From: DASQZJ01 sp035638775
GTDB lineage: Bacteria > Pseudomonadota > Gammaproteobacteria > UBA5335 > SLRW01
Direction: 5' to 3'
Assembly: GCA_035638775.1 (NCBI GenBank)
Contig: DASQZJ010000005.1
Coordinates: forward strand, 1-64,000
DNA length: 64,000 nucleotides
Shown: one piece after another, positions 52,333 through 61,226 of the stretch
Layout of the letters: every line of letters starts with the position of its first letter
How positions within the stretch are numbered: position 1 is the first letter of the stretch
The notes under the pieces: model-generated
What the model was told of the DNA's origin: nothing
Databases searched by the model: none
Seen by the model: only the letters and a program-made list of their open reading frames with translations
Program-made: the position numbers and the translations under genes

Positions 52333-55300
52333 TTACATGTTCCGGCGATACTGCCCGCCCACGGCATAGAGGGCGTGGGTGATCTCGCCGAGCGAGCAGC
52401 TGCGCACCGTGTCCATCAGCTCGGCGAACACGTTGTCCGGCCCGCGCGCGCTCGCCTGCAGCCGTGCCAGCGCCGCGTCCGAGTCATCGGCGTGCAGCGC
52501 CCGGAAGTTCTCCACCTGGGCGATCTGCTGGTGCTTCTCCTGCTCCGAGGAGCGGATCAGCTCCTGGCCGCCGTCTTCGCCCGCGTCCTCCCCCTGGCCC
52601 GCCGGCGGCAGGAAGGTGTTGACCCCGACGATCGGCAGGCTGCCGTCGTGCTTGCAGCGCTCGTAGTACAGGCTCTCCTCCTGGATCCGCCCGCGCTGGT
52701 ACATGGTCTCCATCGCACCCAGCACGCCGCCGCGCTCGGCCAGCCGCTCGAACTCGGCGTACACCGCCTCCTCCACCAGCTCGGTGAGCTCCTCGATGAC
52801 GAACGAGCCCTGCCAGGGGTTCTCGTTGCGGTTGAGCCCCAGCTCCCGGTTGATGATCAGCTGGATCGCCATCGCCCGGCGCACCGAGGCCTCGGTGGGC
52901 GTGGTGATGGCCTCGTCGAAGGCGTTGGTGTGCAGGCTGTTGCAGTTGTCGAACAGCGCATACAGCGCCTGCAGCGTCGTCCGGATGTCGTTGAACTGGA
53001 TCTCCTGCGCGTGCAGGCTCCGGCCCGAGGTCTGGATGTGGTACTTGAGCATCTGGCTGCGCGCGGAGGCGCCGTAGCGCTCGCGCATCGCGCGCGCCCA
53101 GATGCGCCGCGCCACCCGCCCGATCACCGCGTACTCGGCATCCACGCCGTTGCTGAAGAAGAAGCTCAGGTTGGGCGCGAAGTCGTCGATGTCCATGCCC
53201 CGGGCCAGGTAGTACTCGACGATGGTGAAGCCGTTGGCCAGGGTGAAGGCCAGCTGGGTGACGGGGTTCGCCCCCGCCTCGGCGATGTGGTAGCCGCTGA
53301 TGGACACGCTGTAGTAGTTGCGCACCCGGTGCTCGGTGAAGAACGCCTGGATGTCGCCCATCATGCGCATCGCGAAGTCGGTGGAGAAGATGCAGGTGTT
53401 CTGCGCCTGGTCCTCCTTGAGGATGTCGGCCTGCACCGTGCCGCGCACCTGGCTGAGGGTCTCGGCGCGGATGCGCGCGTAGGTCTCCCGATCCACCACC
53501 TGATCGCCGGAGACGCCCAGCAGGCCCAGGCCGAGGCCGTCGCTGCCCTCGGGCAGCTCGCCGTGATAGCGCGGGCGCTCGCATCCGGCGAAGTGCTTGT
53601 CCAGGAACGCCTCGGTCTCCTCCCAGCGCCCGCTCTCGCGCAGGTGCTTCTCCACCTGCTGGTCGATCGCCGCGTTCATGAAAAAGGCCAGGATGATCGG
53701 CGCCGGACCGTTGATGGTCATCGACACCGAGGTGCGCGGGTCGCACAGGTCGAAGCCCGAGTAGAGCTTCTTCATGTCGTCCACGCTGGCGATCGACACC
53801 CCCGAGTTGCCCACCTTGCCGTAGACGTCGGGCCGCTCCTGCGGGTCCTCGCCGTAGAGCGTCACCGAGTCGAAGGCGGTGGACAGGCGGTTGGCCGGCT
53901 GGCCGTGGGCCAGGTAGTGGAAGCGCCGGTTGGTGCGCTCCGGCGTGCCCTCGCCGGCGAACATGCGGATCGGGTCCTCGCCGGTGCGCCGGTAGGGATA
54001 CACCCCCCCGGTGTACGGATAGGCCCCCGGCAGGTTCTCCGACAGCAGGAAGGTCAGCAGCTCGCCCCAGTCGCCGGTGCGCGGCAGCGCGATCTTGGGC
54101 ACCTTGAGGTGGCTCAGGGTCTCGACGTAGTTCTCGCCGGTGATCTCGCGCCCGCGCACCGTGTAACGGTAGGTCTCGGCGCGCACCCGTTCGCTGAGCT
54201 CCGGCCAGTGCCGCAGGCGCGCCAGCGCCTCGCTGTCCAGCTCCTCCAGGGCCGCGTTGTAGCGCTGGCGCAGCACCCGCGTGGCCTGCTCGGCGCCGTC
54301 TTCCTGCAGCGCCTCGGCCGCATAGCGCTCCAGCGGCCCCGGCAGGGCCGGGTCCTCGAGCAGCTGCAGGCTCTGGTAGACGCTCTGGGCCAGGCTCGCG
54401 GCCTCGGCCTGGCGCGCGATGCCCTGCTTGATCCCGCGCCCCTGCTCGGCGATCTCGGCCAGGTAGCGCTGGCGCTGCGGCGGGATCAGCGCCTGCGCCT
54501 CCGGCAGCGCGTCCTGCTCCGGCGAGAGCTTCGGGGTCCAGGCGTCCCGATCCAGCGCCAGGCGCTCGACGAGCGCCTCGCACAGGGCCACGAACAGGTG
54601 ATTGACCCCGACGTCGTTGAACTGGCTGGCGATCGTCGGATAGATCGGGACCGCCTCGTCGGCGGCGTCGAAGGCCTGGCGGTTGCGCTTCCACTGCTTG
54701 CGGATGTCGCGCAGCGCGTCCCGCGAGCCGCGCTTCTCGAACTTGTTCAGCACGATCAGATCGGCATAGTCGATCATGTCGATCTTCTCGAGCTGGGTCG
54801 CGGCCCCGTAGTCGCTGGTCATCACGTACATGGCCAGCTCCACCAGGTCCACGATCTCGGTGTCGCTCTGGCCGATGCCCGCGGTCTCCACCACGATCAG
54901 GTCGTAGCCGGCGTGGCGCAGCAGCGCGATGGAATCCAGCAGCACCTCGCTGGTGGCCAGGTGCTGGCGGCGGGTCGCCATCGAGCGCATGAACACCCGG
55001 TCGTCGTCCAGGCTGTTCATGCGGATGCGGTCCCCCAGCAGCGCCCCGCCGGTGCGCCGGCGGGTCGGGTCGATGGCCAGCACCGCGATGCGCCGCTCGG
55101 GAAAATATCCCAGGAAGCGGTTCAGCAGCTCGTCGGTGACGCTGCTCTTGCCGGAGCCGCCGGTGCCGGTGATGCCGATCACCGGGGCCGCGTTGTCCGT
55201 GCGCGCCCAGCGCTCGCGCAGCCCCTCGAGCGCGCGCGTGTCGCCCGGGTGCTCCTCCAGGAAGCTGATCATCCGCGCCACCGCCAGCGGCTCGTCCCGC

Positions 55301-55791
55301 GTGGCGTCCTCCGGCGCGCTGCGCCCGACGCGCGCGGCCCGCGTGCGCCGCAGCATGTCCTCGATCATCCCCGGCAGCCCCAGCTCCATGCCGTCCGCCG
55401 GACTGTAGAGCCGCTCCACGCCGTAGTCCTGGAGCTCGCGGATCTCGCCGGCGGTGATGGTGCCGCCGCCACCCCCGAACACCCGGATGTGCTCCGCCCC
55501 GGCCTCGCGCAGCATGTCCACCATGTACCGGAAGTACTCGACATGCCCACCCTGGTAGGAGCTCACCGCGATGCCGTCGGCGTCTTCCTGCAGCGCCGCC
55601 CGCACGATCTCGCGCACGCCGCGGTTGTGGCCCAGGTGGATGATCTCCGCCCCCTGGTCCTGCATCACCCGGCGCATGATGTTGATCGCAGCGTCGTGCC
55701 CGTCGAACAGCGAAGCGGCGGTGATGAAACGCAACGGCGGCTCCGACGCCGCGTCGGCGCCCGGCCGCAGGTGTCTGGCTGGCCTGCTCAT
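52333..55791 (-). CDS. icmF: Fused isobutyryl-CoA mutase (IcmF)
   Basis: 1152 residues from the ATG at 55791, the size of characterised IcmF. Three parts in order: a B12-binding domain with DGHDAAINIMRR (about 28-39) and a glycine-rich FGGGGGTITAGEI; a MeaI-like G-protein chaperone (Walker A GTGGSGKSS; VVETAGIGQSD; NKFE); and the large mutase domain, with RMFAGEGTPERTN, TVQADILKEDQAQNTCIFS and IAEAGANPVTQLAF. It interconverts isobutyryl-CoA and n-butyryl-CoA with adenosylcobalamin. Two substrate-pocket residues fit IcmF: Phe in RMFAGEG (Tyr in methylmalonyl-CoA mutase) and Gln in DQAQNT (Arg in that enzyme). It lies inside a beta-oxidation operon. Confidence 0.95.
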   Translation of the reverse strand: MSRPARHLRPGADAASEPPLRFITAASLFDGHDAAINIMRRVMQDQGAEIIHLGHNRGVREIVRAALQEDADGIAVSSYQGGHVEYFRYMVDMLREAGAEHIRVFGGGGGTITAGEIRELQDYGVERLYSPADGMELGLPGMIEDMLRRTRAARVGRSAPEDATRDEPLAVARMISFLEEHPGDTRALEGLRERWARTDNAAPVIGITGTGGSGKSSVTDELLNRFLGYFPERRIAVLAIDPTRRRTGGALLGDRIRMNSLDDDRVFMRSMATRRQHLATSEVLLDSIALLRHAGYDLIVVETAGIGQSDTEIVDLVELAMYVMTSDYGAATQLEKIDMIDYADLIVLNKFEKRGSRDALRDIRKQWKRNRQAFDAADEAVPIYPTIASQFNDVGVNHLFVALCEALVERLALDRDAWTPKLSPEQDALPEAQALIPPQRQRYLAEIAEQGRGIKQGIARQAEAASLAQSVYQSLQLLEDPALPGPLERYAAEALQEDGAEQATRVLRQRYNAALEELDSEALARLRHWPELSERVRAETYRYTVRGREITGENYVETLSHLKVPKIALPRTGDWGELLTFLLSENLPGAYPYTGGVYPYRRTGEDPIRMFAGEGTPERTNRRFHYLAHGQPANRLSTAFDSVTLYGEDPQERPDVYGKVGNSGVSIASVDDMKKLYSGFDLCDPRTSVSMTINGPAPIILAFFMNAAIDQQVEKHLRESGRWEETEAFLDKHFAGCERPRYHGELPEGSDGLGLGLLGVSGDQVVDRETYARIRAETLSQVRGTVQADILKEDQAQNTCIFSTDFAMRMMGDIQAFFTEHRVRNYYSVSISGYHIAEAGANPVTQLAFTLANGFTIVEYYLARGMDIDDFAPNLSFFFSNGVDAEYAVIGRVARRIWARAMRERYGASARSQMLKYHIQTSGRSLHAQEIQFNDIRTTLQALYALFDNCNSLHTNAFDEAITTPTEASVRRAMAIQLIINRELGLNRNENPWQGSFVIEELTELVEEAVYAEFERLAERGGVLGAMETMYQRGRIQEESLYYERCKHDGSLPIVGVNTFLPPAGQGEDAGEDGGQELIRSSEQEKHQQIAQVENFRALHADDSDAALARLQASARGPDNVFAELMDTVRSCSLGEITHALYAVGGQYRRNM

Positions 55792-55855
55792 ATGCGACCC
55801 CTGGTCGCGGCGCCGCCGCCGGGCCGGGCGGCCCGGCGGCGAACCCCGGTTTGTC

Positions 55856-56626
55856 TCAGCGGGCACCCATGCGGATCGCGCCGTCCAGGCGGATGACCTC
55901 GCCGTTGAGCATGGAGTTCTCCATGATCTGCCGGGCCAGCGAGGCGAACTCGGCCGGCTGGCCGAAACGCGACGGGAACGGGATCTGCTTCGCCAGCGAC
56001 TCGCGCACGTTGTCCGGCGCGGCCATCATCATGGGCGTATCGAAGATCCCCGGCGCGATCGTGCATACCCGTATCCCGTAGCGGGCGATATCACGCGCGA
56101 TCGGCAGCGTCATGCCCACGATCCCCGCCTTCGACGCCGAGTAGGCGGCCTGGCCGACCTGGCCGTCGAAGGCAGCGACCGACGCTGTATTGATTATAAC
56201 GCCGCGCTCGCCGTCATCCGTAACCGGTTCGCACGCGGCCATGGCCTCCACGGCCAGCCGGATGACGTTGAAGGTGCCGATCAGGTTGACGTTGATCACC
56301 CGGGTGAACTGGTCCAGGGGGTACGGGCCTTCCTTGCCCAGAATCTTGGCGGCGCCGCCGATGCCCGCGCAGTTGACCGCGCCCTGAAGACCGCCGTAGG
56401 TGTCCACCGCGAGCTTCACCGCACCGCGTACACTGTCCTCGCTGGTGACGTCGACCTCGGCGAAGCGCACGCTGTCGCCCAGCTCCTTGGCCAGCGCCTC
56501 TCCCTTGTCCTTCTGGATATCCGCAATCACGGCGTTGCCGCCGTTCTCCGCGATGCTGCGCACGGTGGCACCGCCGAGCCCGGAAGCCCCGCCGGTGACC
56601 ACGAAAGTCTTGCCCTTGATCTGCAT
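55856..56626 (-). CDS. Type II 3-hydroxyacyl-CoA dehydrogenase (SDR, HSD10-like)
   Basis: 256 residues. SDR fold with VVTGGASGLGGATVRS, acidic VIADIQKDKGEALAKELG (NAD preference), NCAGIGGA, Ser in NTASVAAFDGQVGQAAYS and Tyr/Lys in YSASKAGIVGMT. The sequence VAAFDGQVGQAAYSASKAGI is characteristic of 3-hydroxy-2-methylbutyryl-CoA dehydrogenase/HSD10. It oxidises short or 2-methyl-branched 3-hydroxyacyl-CoA. It is 11 bp from the ligase gene and 65 bp from icmF, so one operon. Confidence 0.92.
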   Translation of the reverse strand: MQIKGKTFVVTGGASGLGGATVRSIAENGGNAVIADIQKDKGEALAKELGDSVRFAEVDVTSEDSVRGAVKLAVDTYGGLQGAVNCAGIGGAAKILGKEGPYPLDQFTRVINVNLIGTFNVIRLAVEAMAACEPVTDDGERGVIINTASVAAFDGQVGQAAYSASKAGIVGMTLPIARDIARYGIRVCTIAPGIFDTPMMMAAPDNVRESLAKQIPFPSRFGQPAEFASLARQIMENSMLNGEVIRLDGAIRMGAR

Positions 56627-56636
56627 TCATACCTCC

Positions 56637-58271
56637 TCAGCTTGTAGACGCCTGGCGCCCCTGTTTCAGATCTCCCTGCTCGTACTGCTTACGCAGGGTC
56701 AGCTTGCTGAACTTTCCGGTGGATGTGCGCGGAATCTCGGCCACGAACGCGTAGTCGTCCGGCAGCATCCACTTGGCGAACCTGTCCTTGAGAAAATCCC
56801 GGAGCTCGTCCGGCGTAACCTCCGCCCCGGACTTCTTCACCACCACGGCCAGCGGCCGCTCGTCCCATTTGGGATGGGGGATCGCGATAACGGCGGCCTC
56901 GGCGACCGCCGGGTGTCCCATGATCGCGTTCTCCAGGTCCACCGAGCTGATCCATTCCCCGCCGGACTTGATCAGGTCCTTGGTGCGGTCGGTGATCTTG
57001 ATGTAGCCGTAGCGGTCGATGGTGGCCACGTCGCCGGTGCGCAGCCAGCCGTCCGGCGTGAACTTGTCCCCGCCCACCCCCGGGCCGTAGTAGCTGCCCG
57101 TGATCCAGGGACCGCGCACCTGGAGCTCGCCCATGGTCTCGCCGTCCCACGGAGCGACGCCCTCGTCGCCCATGATGCGAACGTCCACCAGGGGCACCGG
57201 CACGCCCGCCTTCGCACGGTAGTGCAGCTGCTCTTCCTCCGGCATCTCGGCGATCTCCGGGCGGGTCTTGCTCACCGAGGCGAGCGGCGAGGTCTCGGTC
57301 ATGCCCCAGCCCTGGTAAACCTCCATGCCGTAGGCCCGGAAGCGGCGGATCATCGATTCGGGCACGGCCGAGCCGCCCACGGTCATGCGCATGTTCTCCA
57401 GCTGCCAGCGCCCGGGCTCGGCGTCCAGGGCCTCCAGGATGCCGAGCCAGATGGTCGGCACGCCGGCGCTGAGCGTCACCCGCTCCTGCTCGTAGAGGTC
57501 GAGCAGGCTCTCCGCGTCCAGGTGGGGCCCCGGGAATACCTGCCGTGCCCCGATCATGGTGGCACTGTAGGGCATGCCCCAGGCGTTGGCATGGAACATG
57601 GGCACCACCGGCAGCGCCGTGTCCTGGTAGGAGAGCGCCGTAGCGTCCGTGAGCGCGCTGCCCAGCGCGTGCAGCACCGTGGAGCGGTGGGAGTACACCA
57701 CGCCCTTGGGCCGCCCGGTGGTCCCGGACGTGTAGCACATCCCGCAGGGATCGTCCTCGCCCTTGTCCGGATAGTCGAAATCAGCCGGAGCACCGGCGAG
57801 GAAATCCTCGTAACTCTCGGTTCCCTCCGGCAGTGACTCGCCTGCCAGCGGCACCACCAGGACCCGTTCGAATTCGACCCGGTCCCGGAACTGCTGGTAG
57901 AGCGGCAGCAGCACGTCGTCGACGATCAGGAACCGGTCCCCGGCGTGATTGCAGATGTAGTCGAGGTCGGCGGGCGACAGGCGCAGGTTGAGCGTGTGCA
58001 TCACGCCGCCGGCCACCGGGATGCCGAAATAGGCCTCCAGGTGCGCGTAGTGATTCCACATCAGGGTCGCCACGCGGTCGCCCCGCTGCATGCCCGCATC
58101 GAGAAGCGCCCCGGCCAGGGCCCGCGAGCGCCGGTAGAAATCCGCATACGTATGACGATGCAGGGACTTGTCGGGGAGGCGGGAGACTATCTCGACTTCC
58201 GGGAAGATCCGTCCCGCGCGCTCGAGCACATGATCGAGCGTCAGCGGGTAATGCATCATCGTCGATCGCAT
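56637..58271 (-). CDS. Long/medium-chain acyl-CoA ligase (AMP-forming)
   Basis: 544 residues from the ATG at 58271, preceded by GAGGAGG. AMP-binding superfamily: the P-loop YTSGTTGRPKGVVYSHRS (about 183-200), A5 motif YQGWGMTETSPLASVS, A7/A8 GWLRTGDVATIDRYGYIKI and TDRTKDLIKSGGEWISSVD, and the A10 Lys in PRTSTGKFSKLTLR. It resembles the AlkK/FadD35-like ligases for medium- and long-chain fatty acids. It is the first gene of the operon and diverges from the TetR gene. Confidence 0.93.
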   Translation of the reverse strand: MRSTMMHYPLTLDHVLERAGRIFPEVEIVSRLPDKSLHRHTYADFYRRSRALAGALLDAGMQRGDRVATLMWNHYAHLEAYFGIPVAGGVMHTLNLRLSPADLDYICNHAGDRFLIVDDVLLPLYQQFRDRVEFERVLVVPLAGESLPEGTESYEDFLAGAPADFDYPDKGEDDPCGMCYTSGTTGRPKGVVYSHRSTVLHALGSALTDATALSYQDTALPVVPMFHANAWGMPYSATMIGARQVFPGPHLDAESLLDLYEQERVTLSAGVPTIWLGILEALDAEPGRWQLENMRMTVGGSAVPESMIRRFRAYGMEVYQGWGMTETSPLASVSKTRPEIAEMPEEEQLHYRAKAGVPVPLVDVRIMGDEGVAPWDGETMGELQVRGPWITGSYYGPGVGGDKFTPDGWLRTGDVATIDRYGYIKITDRTKDLIKSGGEWISSVDLENAIMGHPAVAEAAVIAIPHPKWDERPLAVVVKKSGAEVTPDELRDFLKDRFAKWMLPDDYAFVAEIPRTSTGKFSKLTLRKQYEQGDLKQGRQASTS

Positions 58272-58323
58272 GACGACCTCCTCGCGAGGGCTGAAAGCAG
58301 CTCGGGATGTTTGGATGGCGTTT

Positions 58324-58341
58324 TCGAGCAAGCGCTTGGTA
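58324..58341. promoter_or_regulatory. Putative TetR operator (copy 1)
   Basis: TCGAGCAAGCGCTTGGTA, with the perfect 10-bp palindrome CAAGCGCTTG at its centre. The identical 18 bp occurs, inverted, at 62823-62840. It overlaps the -10 region of the TetR gene (TATACT at 58340-58345) and lies just downstream of the predicted transcription start of the ligase operon, so a bound protein could repress both. The TetR protein encoded next door is the obvious ligand, but binding is inferred. Confidence 0.7.
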
Positions 58342-58352
58342 TACTGGGCTGC

Positions 58353-58931
58353 GTGACTATAGCCGACGTGGATAATCGACGCAACACACTGATCCGAGAG
58401 GCCTCTAGGCTTTTCCGGGACAAGGGTTACGACCGCACGACGGTGCGTGACATCGCCCGGGCCGTGGGCCTCCAGTCCGGCAGTATTTTCTATCACTTCC
58501 GGAACAAGGAGGAAATCCTCCAGGCGGTGATGGAAAACAGCATCCGCCGGATCATCGAAGCGGCCCGCGCCGCCCTCGACGGCGTCGTCAGCCCGCGCGA
58601 GCGACTCACGGTGCTGACCCGCTCGCACCTGGAAATCCTGCTCGGCGGCACCCAGGATGACATGTTCGTGCTGCTGTACGAATGGCGCAGCCTGCCCGGC
58701 GCCCTGCGGCGCCCGCTGTTGGAGCTGCGCGCGGCCTACGAGCGGATCTGGCGCGAGGTGGTCACCGCCGCCTGCGAGGAAGGCCTGCTGCGCGGCGAGC
58801 CGGCCCTGACTGCGCGCCTGATGCTCGGGACGCTCAACTGGACCGTGCAATGGTACCAGCCGGGCGGGGGTCTCACGCCGTCCCAGCTCGGCGACCGGGT
58901 GCTCGACATGCTGCTTCACGACGGCGACTGA
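58353..58931 (+). CDS. TetR-family regulator of the acyl-CoA operon
   Basis: 192 residues if begun at the GTG at 58353; a second in-frame GTG at 58368 gives 187. Neither has a Shine-Dalgarno, and the -10 box (TATACT, 58340-58345) lies so close that the message may be nearly leaderless. N-terminal HTH (about 20-55): TLIREASRLFRDKGYDRTTV, then AVGLQSGSIFYHFRNKEEIL. The C-terminal half is the ligand domain (FVLLYEWRSLPGALRRPLLEL). Divergent from the ligase operon and ending 12 bp from the convergent quinone reductase. An acyl-CoA effector is inferred from context. Confidence 0.88.
   Translation: MTIADVDNRRNTLIREASRLFRDKGYDRTTVRDIARAVGLQSGSIFYHFRNKEEILQAVMENSIRRIIEAARAALDGVVSPRERLTVLTRSHLEILLGGTQDDMFVLLYEWRSLPGALRRPLLELRAAYERIWREVVTAACEEGLLRGEPALTARLMLGTLNWTVQWYQPGGGLTPSQLGDRVLDMLLHDGD
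58356..58384 (-). promoter_or_regulatory. Predicted promoter of the ligase-IcmF operon
   Basis: On the minus strand, TTGCGT (58384-58379), a 17-bp spacer and TATAGT (58361-58356); the start would be near 58349, about 78 bp before the ATG at 58271. The promoter overlaps the first codons of the divergent TetR frame (GTG at 58353), so the true TetR start may be the later GTG at 58368. Confidence 0.55.
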
Positions 58932-58942
58932 GCGCCGTCCGG

Positions 58943-59929
58943 CTAGTGCCCGGCGACCTTCAGGACGATCTTTCCCGCGTGCCGATTGGCCTCCATGTGA
59001 GCATGTGCAGCCGCCGCCTCTGCCAGCGGGAACACGCGGTCGACCACCGGCTTCAGACGCCCCTCCGCCAGCAGCGGCACCAGCCGTTCCTCGCTGATCC
59101 GCGCCAGCCGGATGCGGGTCTCCTGCGGCTGGCTGCGCATGGTCATGGCGCGGATCGTCTGCCGGCGCATGAGCAGCCTGCCCAGATTGAGTTCTTCGCG
59201 GATCCCGCCGAGCAGGCCGACGAGCACCAGGGTGCCCTCATCCCGCAACGCATCGAGCGCGTCGGCCAGGTGTCCGCCGACCAGGTCCAGGCAGACGGAG
59301 GCGCGCCGCCCGCCGGATCGTTCGCGGACCAGCTCGGCCAGGGAGCCCTCGCCTTCCACGTAGCCCGCCTGCATGCCGTGGGCGTGCAGCGGCACCAACC
59401 GCTCCCGGGAGCGGCTGGTGCCGATCCCGTAGGCGCCCAGCGCGTGAATCAGCTGCAGCGCCGAGATCCCCACGCCGGAGGTCGCCGCGCGCACCAGCGC
59501 CCAGTGCCCCGGCTGCAGCCCCCCTTCCAGGAACAGGGCCCGGTAGGCGGTCATGTAGGTCTCGGGAAAGGCCGCTGCCGCGACGCTGTCGATCCCCTCC
59601 GGCACCAGCTGGGTCTCGCGCTCGTGCACGATCAGGTACTCGGCATAGGCGGCGCCGCCGACCAGGCCCATGACCCGCTCGCCCGGTTTGCGCAGGGTGG
59701 CACGGGGGCCGGCCGCCTCGATGGTGCCGGCGTACTCGAGCCCGGGGACATCGGGATCGATCGCGGGCGGCGGCGGATACATTCCCCGACGCTGCAGGAC
59801 GTCGGCGCGGTTGACGCCCGCGGCCTCGACCCGCACCAGCACTTCCGCGCCGCCGGGCTCCGGCACCGGACGGTCCCGGATTTCCAGCACCTCCGGCTCG
59901 CCCGCGGAAGTGATCACGCTCGCGCGCAT
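58943..59929 (-). CDS. NAD(P)H:quinone oxidoreductase, zinc-free MDR type (PIG3-like)
   Basis: 328 residues. Medium-chain reductase with ILVRVEAAGVNRAD-like N-terminal segment (VLVRVEAAGVNRADVLQR), PGLEYAGTI and the NADPH loop in ALVRAATSGVGISALQLIHA, where the usual GGxSGVG is replaced by AATSGVG. No zinc-ligand cysteines, so it belongs to the quinone reductase/PIG3 group. It probably reduces quinones or enones. It is 12 bp from the convergent TetR gene. Confidence 0.86.
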   Translation of the reverse strand: MRASVITSAGEPEVLEIRDRPVPEPGGAEVLVRVEAAGVNRADVLQRRGMYPPPPAIDPDVPGLEYAGTIEAAGPRATLRKPGERVMGLVGGAAYAEYLIVHERETQLVPEGIDSVAAAAFPETYMTAYRALFLEGGLQPGHWALVRAATSGVGISALQLIHALGAYGIGTSRSRERLVPLHAHGMQAGYVEGEGSLAELVRERSGGRRASVCLDLVGGHLADALDALRDEGTLVLVGLLGGIREELNLGRLLMRRQTIRAMTMRSQPQETRIRLARISEERLVPLLAEGRLKPVVDRVFPLAEAAAAHAHMEANRHAGKIVLKVAGH

Positions 59930-60093
59930 GGCTGTGCTCCCTGTCGATGGTGGGGATTATTGCGGAGGACCCTCCGTCGCCACTATAGGGAAGGCAGCGG
60001 TCGCTGTCAGCCGGCCGCGTTGCGCGGCGCGCCGGAATCCCCCATGCTTGCGGCCGCGCGAGCAGCCACAAGAACGCGAGGAGAGATCGACGC

Positions 60094-60465
60094 ATGATCG
60101 CCCGGCACATCGCTTTGATCCTGTACGTGAGCGGCGCCGTCACGCTGCTCCCGGTGATCCAGTACCTCCTGCCCCGGCGGGCCCTCAAAGGGCTGGCCGG
60201 GCTGGAGCTGAGCGAGCCGGGCGGGCTGTTCTTCGCCACCCACTGGGGCGCGCTGGTCTTCGTGACGGGGATGCTGCTCATCTGGGCCGGGCACGTGCCC
60301 GCGCTGCGCGCGGCGGTGGTCCTGGCCGCGCTGGTGGAGAAGGCGGCCCTGGTGCACCTGGTCTATCGCTATCGCCGCCAGCCGTTCGCGAAGAAGCTGG
60401 CGGGGGCGGCGGTCTTCGACGGGGCCTGCGTGATCGTGTACGGGCTGTACCTGCTGGGGTTCTGA
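60094..60465 (+). CDS. Small integral membrane protein of unknown function
   Basis: 123 residues with four likely transmembrane helices (about 5-25, 45-65, 68-88 and 102-121), short basic loops (RYRRQPFAKK) and no catalytic motif. The ATG at 60094 has GAGGAGA upstream. It precedes a transglutaminase-like gene in the same orientation by 56 bp. Confidence 0.65.
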   Translation: MIARHIALILYVSGAVTLLPVIQYLLPRRALKGLAGLELSEPGGLFFATHWGALVFVTGMLLIWAGHVPALRAAVVLAALVEKAALVHLVYRYRRQPFAKKLAGAAVFDGACVIVYGLYLLGF

Positions 60466-60521
60466 GCCCGGCGCGGTCGCAACGCTTGCGCCCCCCGCGA
60501 ACGCCGGGGCATAGTCGGACG

Positions 60522-61226
60522 ATGGAGGAATATCTGCAGGCGACCTGGTACCTGGACTGCGACGATCCCGCCGTCCGGGATTACGCCGCGCGCCATGCCG
60601 GCGACGGCTCTGCGCGCGAGCAGGCCGTGCGCCTGTACCACGTCGTCCGTGACGCGATCCGTTACGACCCGTACGGGATGCGCTTCGAGCCGGCGTACTT
60701 TCGCGCCAGCGCCGTGCTCGGCCGGGAGCGTGACTTCTGCATCCCCAAGGCCTTGCTGCTGGCCGCTCTCGCACGTGCGCGGGGCATCCCGGCACGCCTC
60801 GGCTTCGCCGACGTGCGCAACCACCTGGCCACCCCGCGCCTGCTGAAGGCCATGGGCACCGACCTGTTCGTCTACCACGGCTACACCGAACTCTATCTGG
60901 AAGGAAAGTGGCTCAAGGCCACCCCCGCCTTCAACCTCGGGCTGTGCCGGAAAGCCGGGATCAGGCCGCTGGAGTTCGACGGCCGCAGCGATTCCATCTT
61001 CCACCCGTACGACCGGAGCGGACGGCAGCACATGGAGTACGTGCGGGATCACGGCAGCTACGCCGACCTGCCCTACGGCGAAATCCTGGCCGCGATGCGG
61101 GAGGCCTACCCGGCGATGTTCCGCGGGGGAGCCGCCGTGCCGGACGGGGATTTCGAGGCGGAGCTCGCCGACGGCGGTCGCCGGCCGGGGCGCGCAGTCA
61201 GGCGATCCCGAAGTGCTCGCGCATGA
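60522..61226 (+). CDS. Transglutaminase-like domain protein
   Basis: 234 residues from the ATG at 60522; a longer upstream frame covers the convergent-strand gene and is rejected. Transglutaminase/protease-like fold with Cys in RDFCIPKALLLAALARARGI (about residue 71), His in VYHGYTELYLEGKW (about 118) and a following Asp/Thr region (KATPAFNLGLC), the Cys-His-Asp order of bacterial transglutaminase-like proteins. Target unknown. Its last 29 bases overlap the end of the convergent biotin carboxylase gene. Confidence 0.83.
   Translation: MEEYLQATWYLDCDDPAVRDYAARHAGDGSAREQAVRLYHVVRDAIRYDPYGMRFEPAYFRASAVLGRERDFCIPKALLLAALARARGIPARLGFADVRNHLATPRLLKAMGTDLFVYHGYTELYLEGKWLKATPAFNLGLCRKAGIRPLEFDGRSDSIFHPYDRSGRQHMEYVRDHGSYADLPYGEILAAMREAYPAMFRGGAAVPDGDFEAELADGGRRPGRAVRRSRSARA

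Noticed and set aside
52333..55791. Methylmalonyl-CoA mutase or pivalyl-CoA mutase assignment
   Set aside because: The G-protein domain sits between the B12 and mutase domains as in IcmF, and the Phe/Gln pocket residues fit isobutyryl-CoA mutase.
52231..55896. Long open frame on the plus strand opposite icmF (1221 codons)
   Set aside because: Shadow of icmF, low-complexity Arg/His/Leu/Val-rich composition, no motif.
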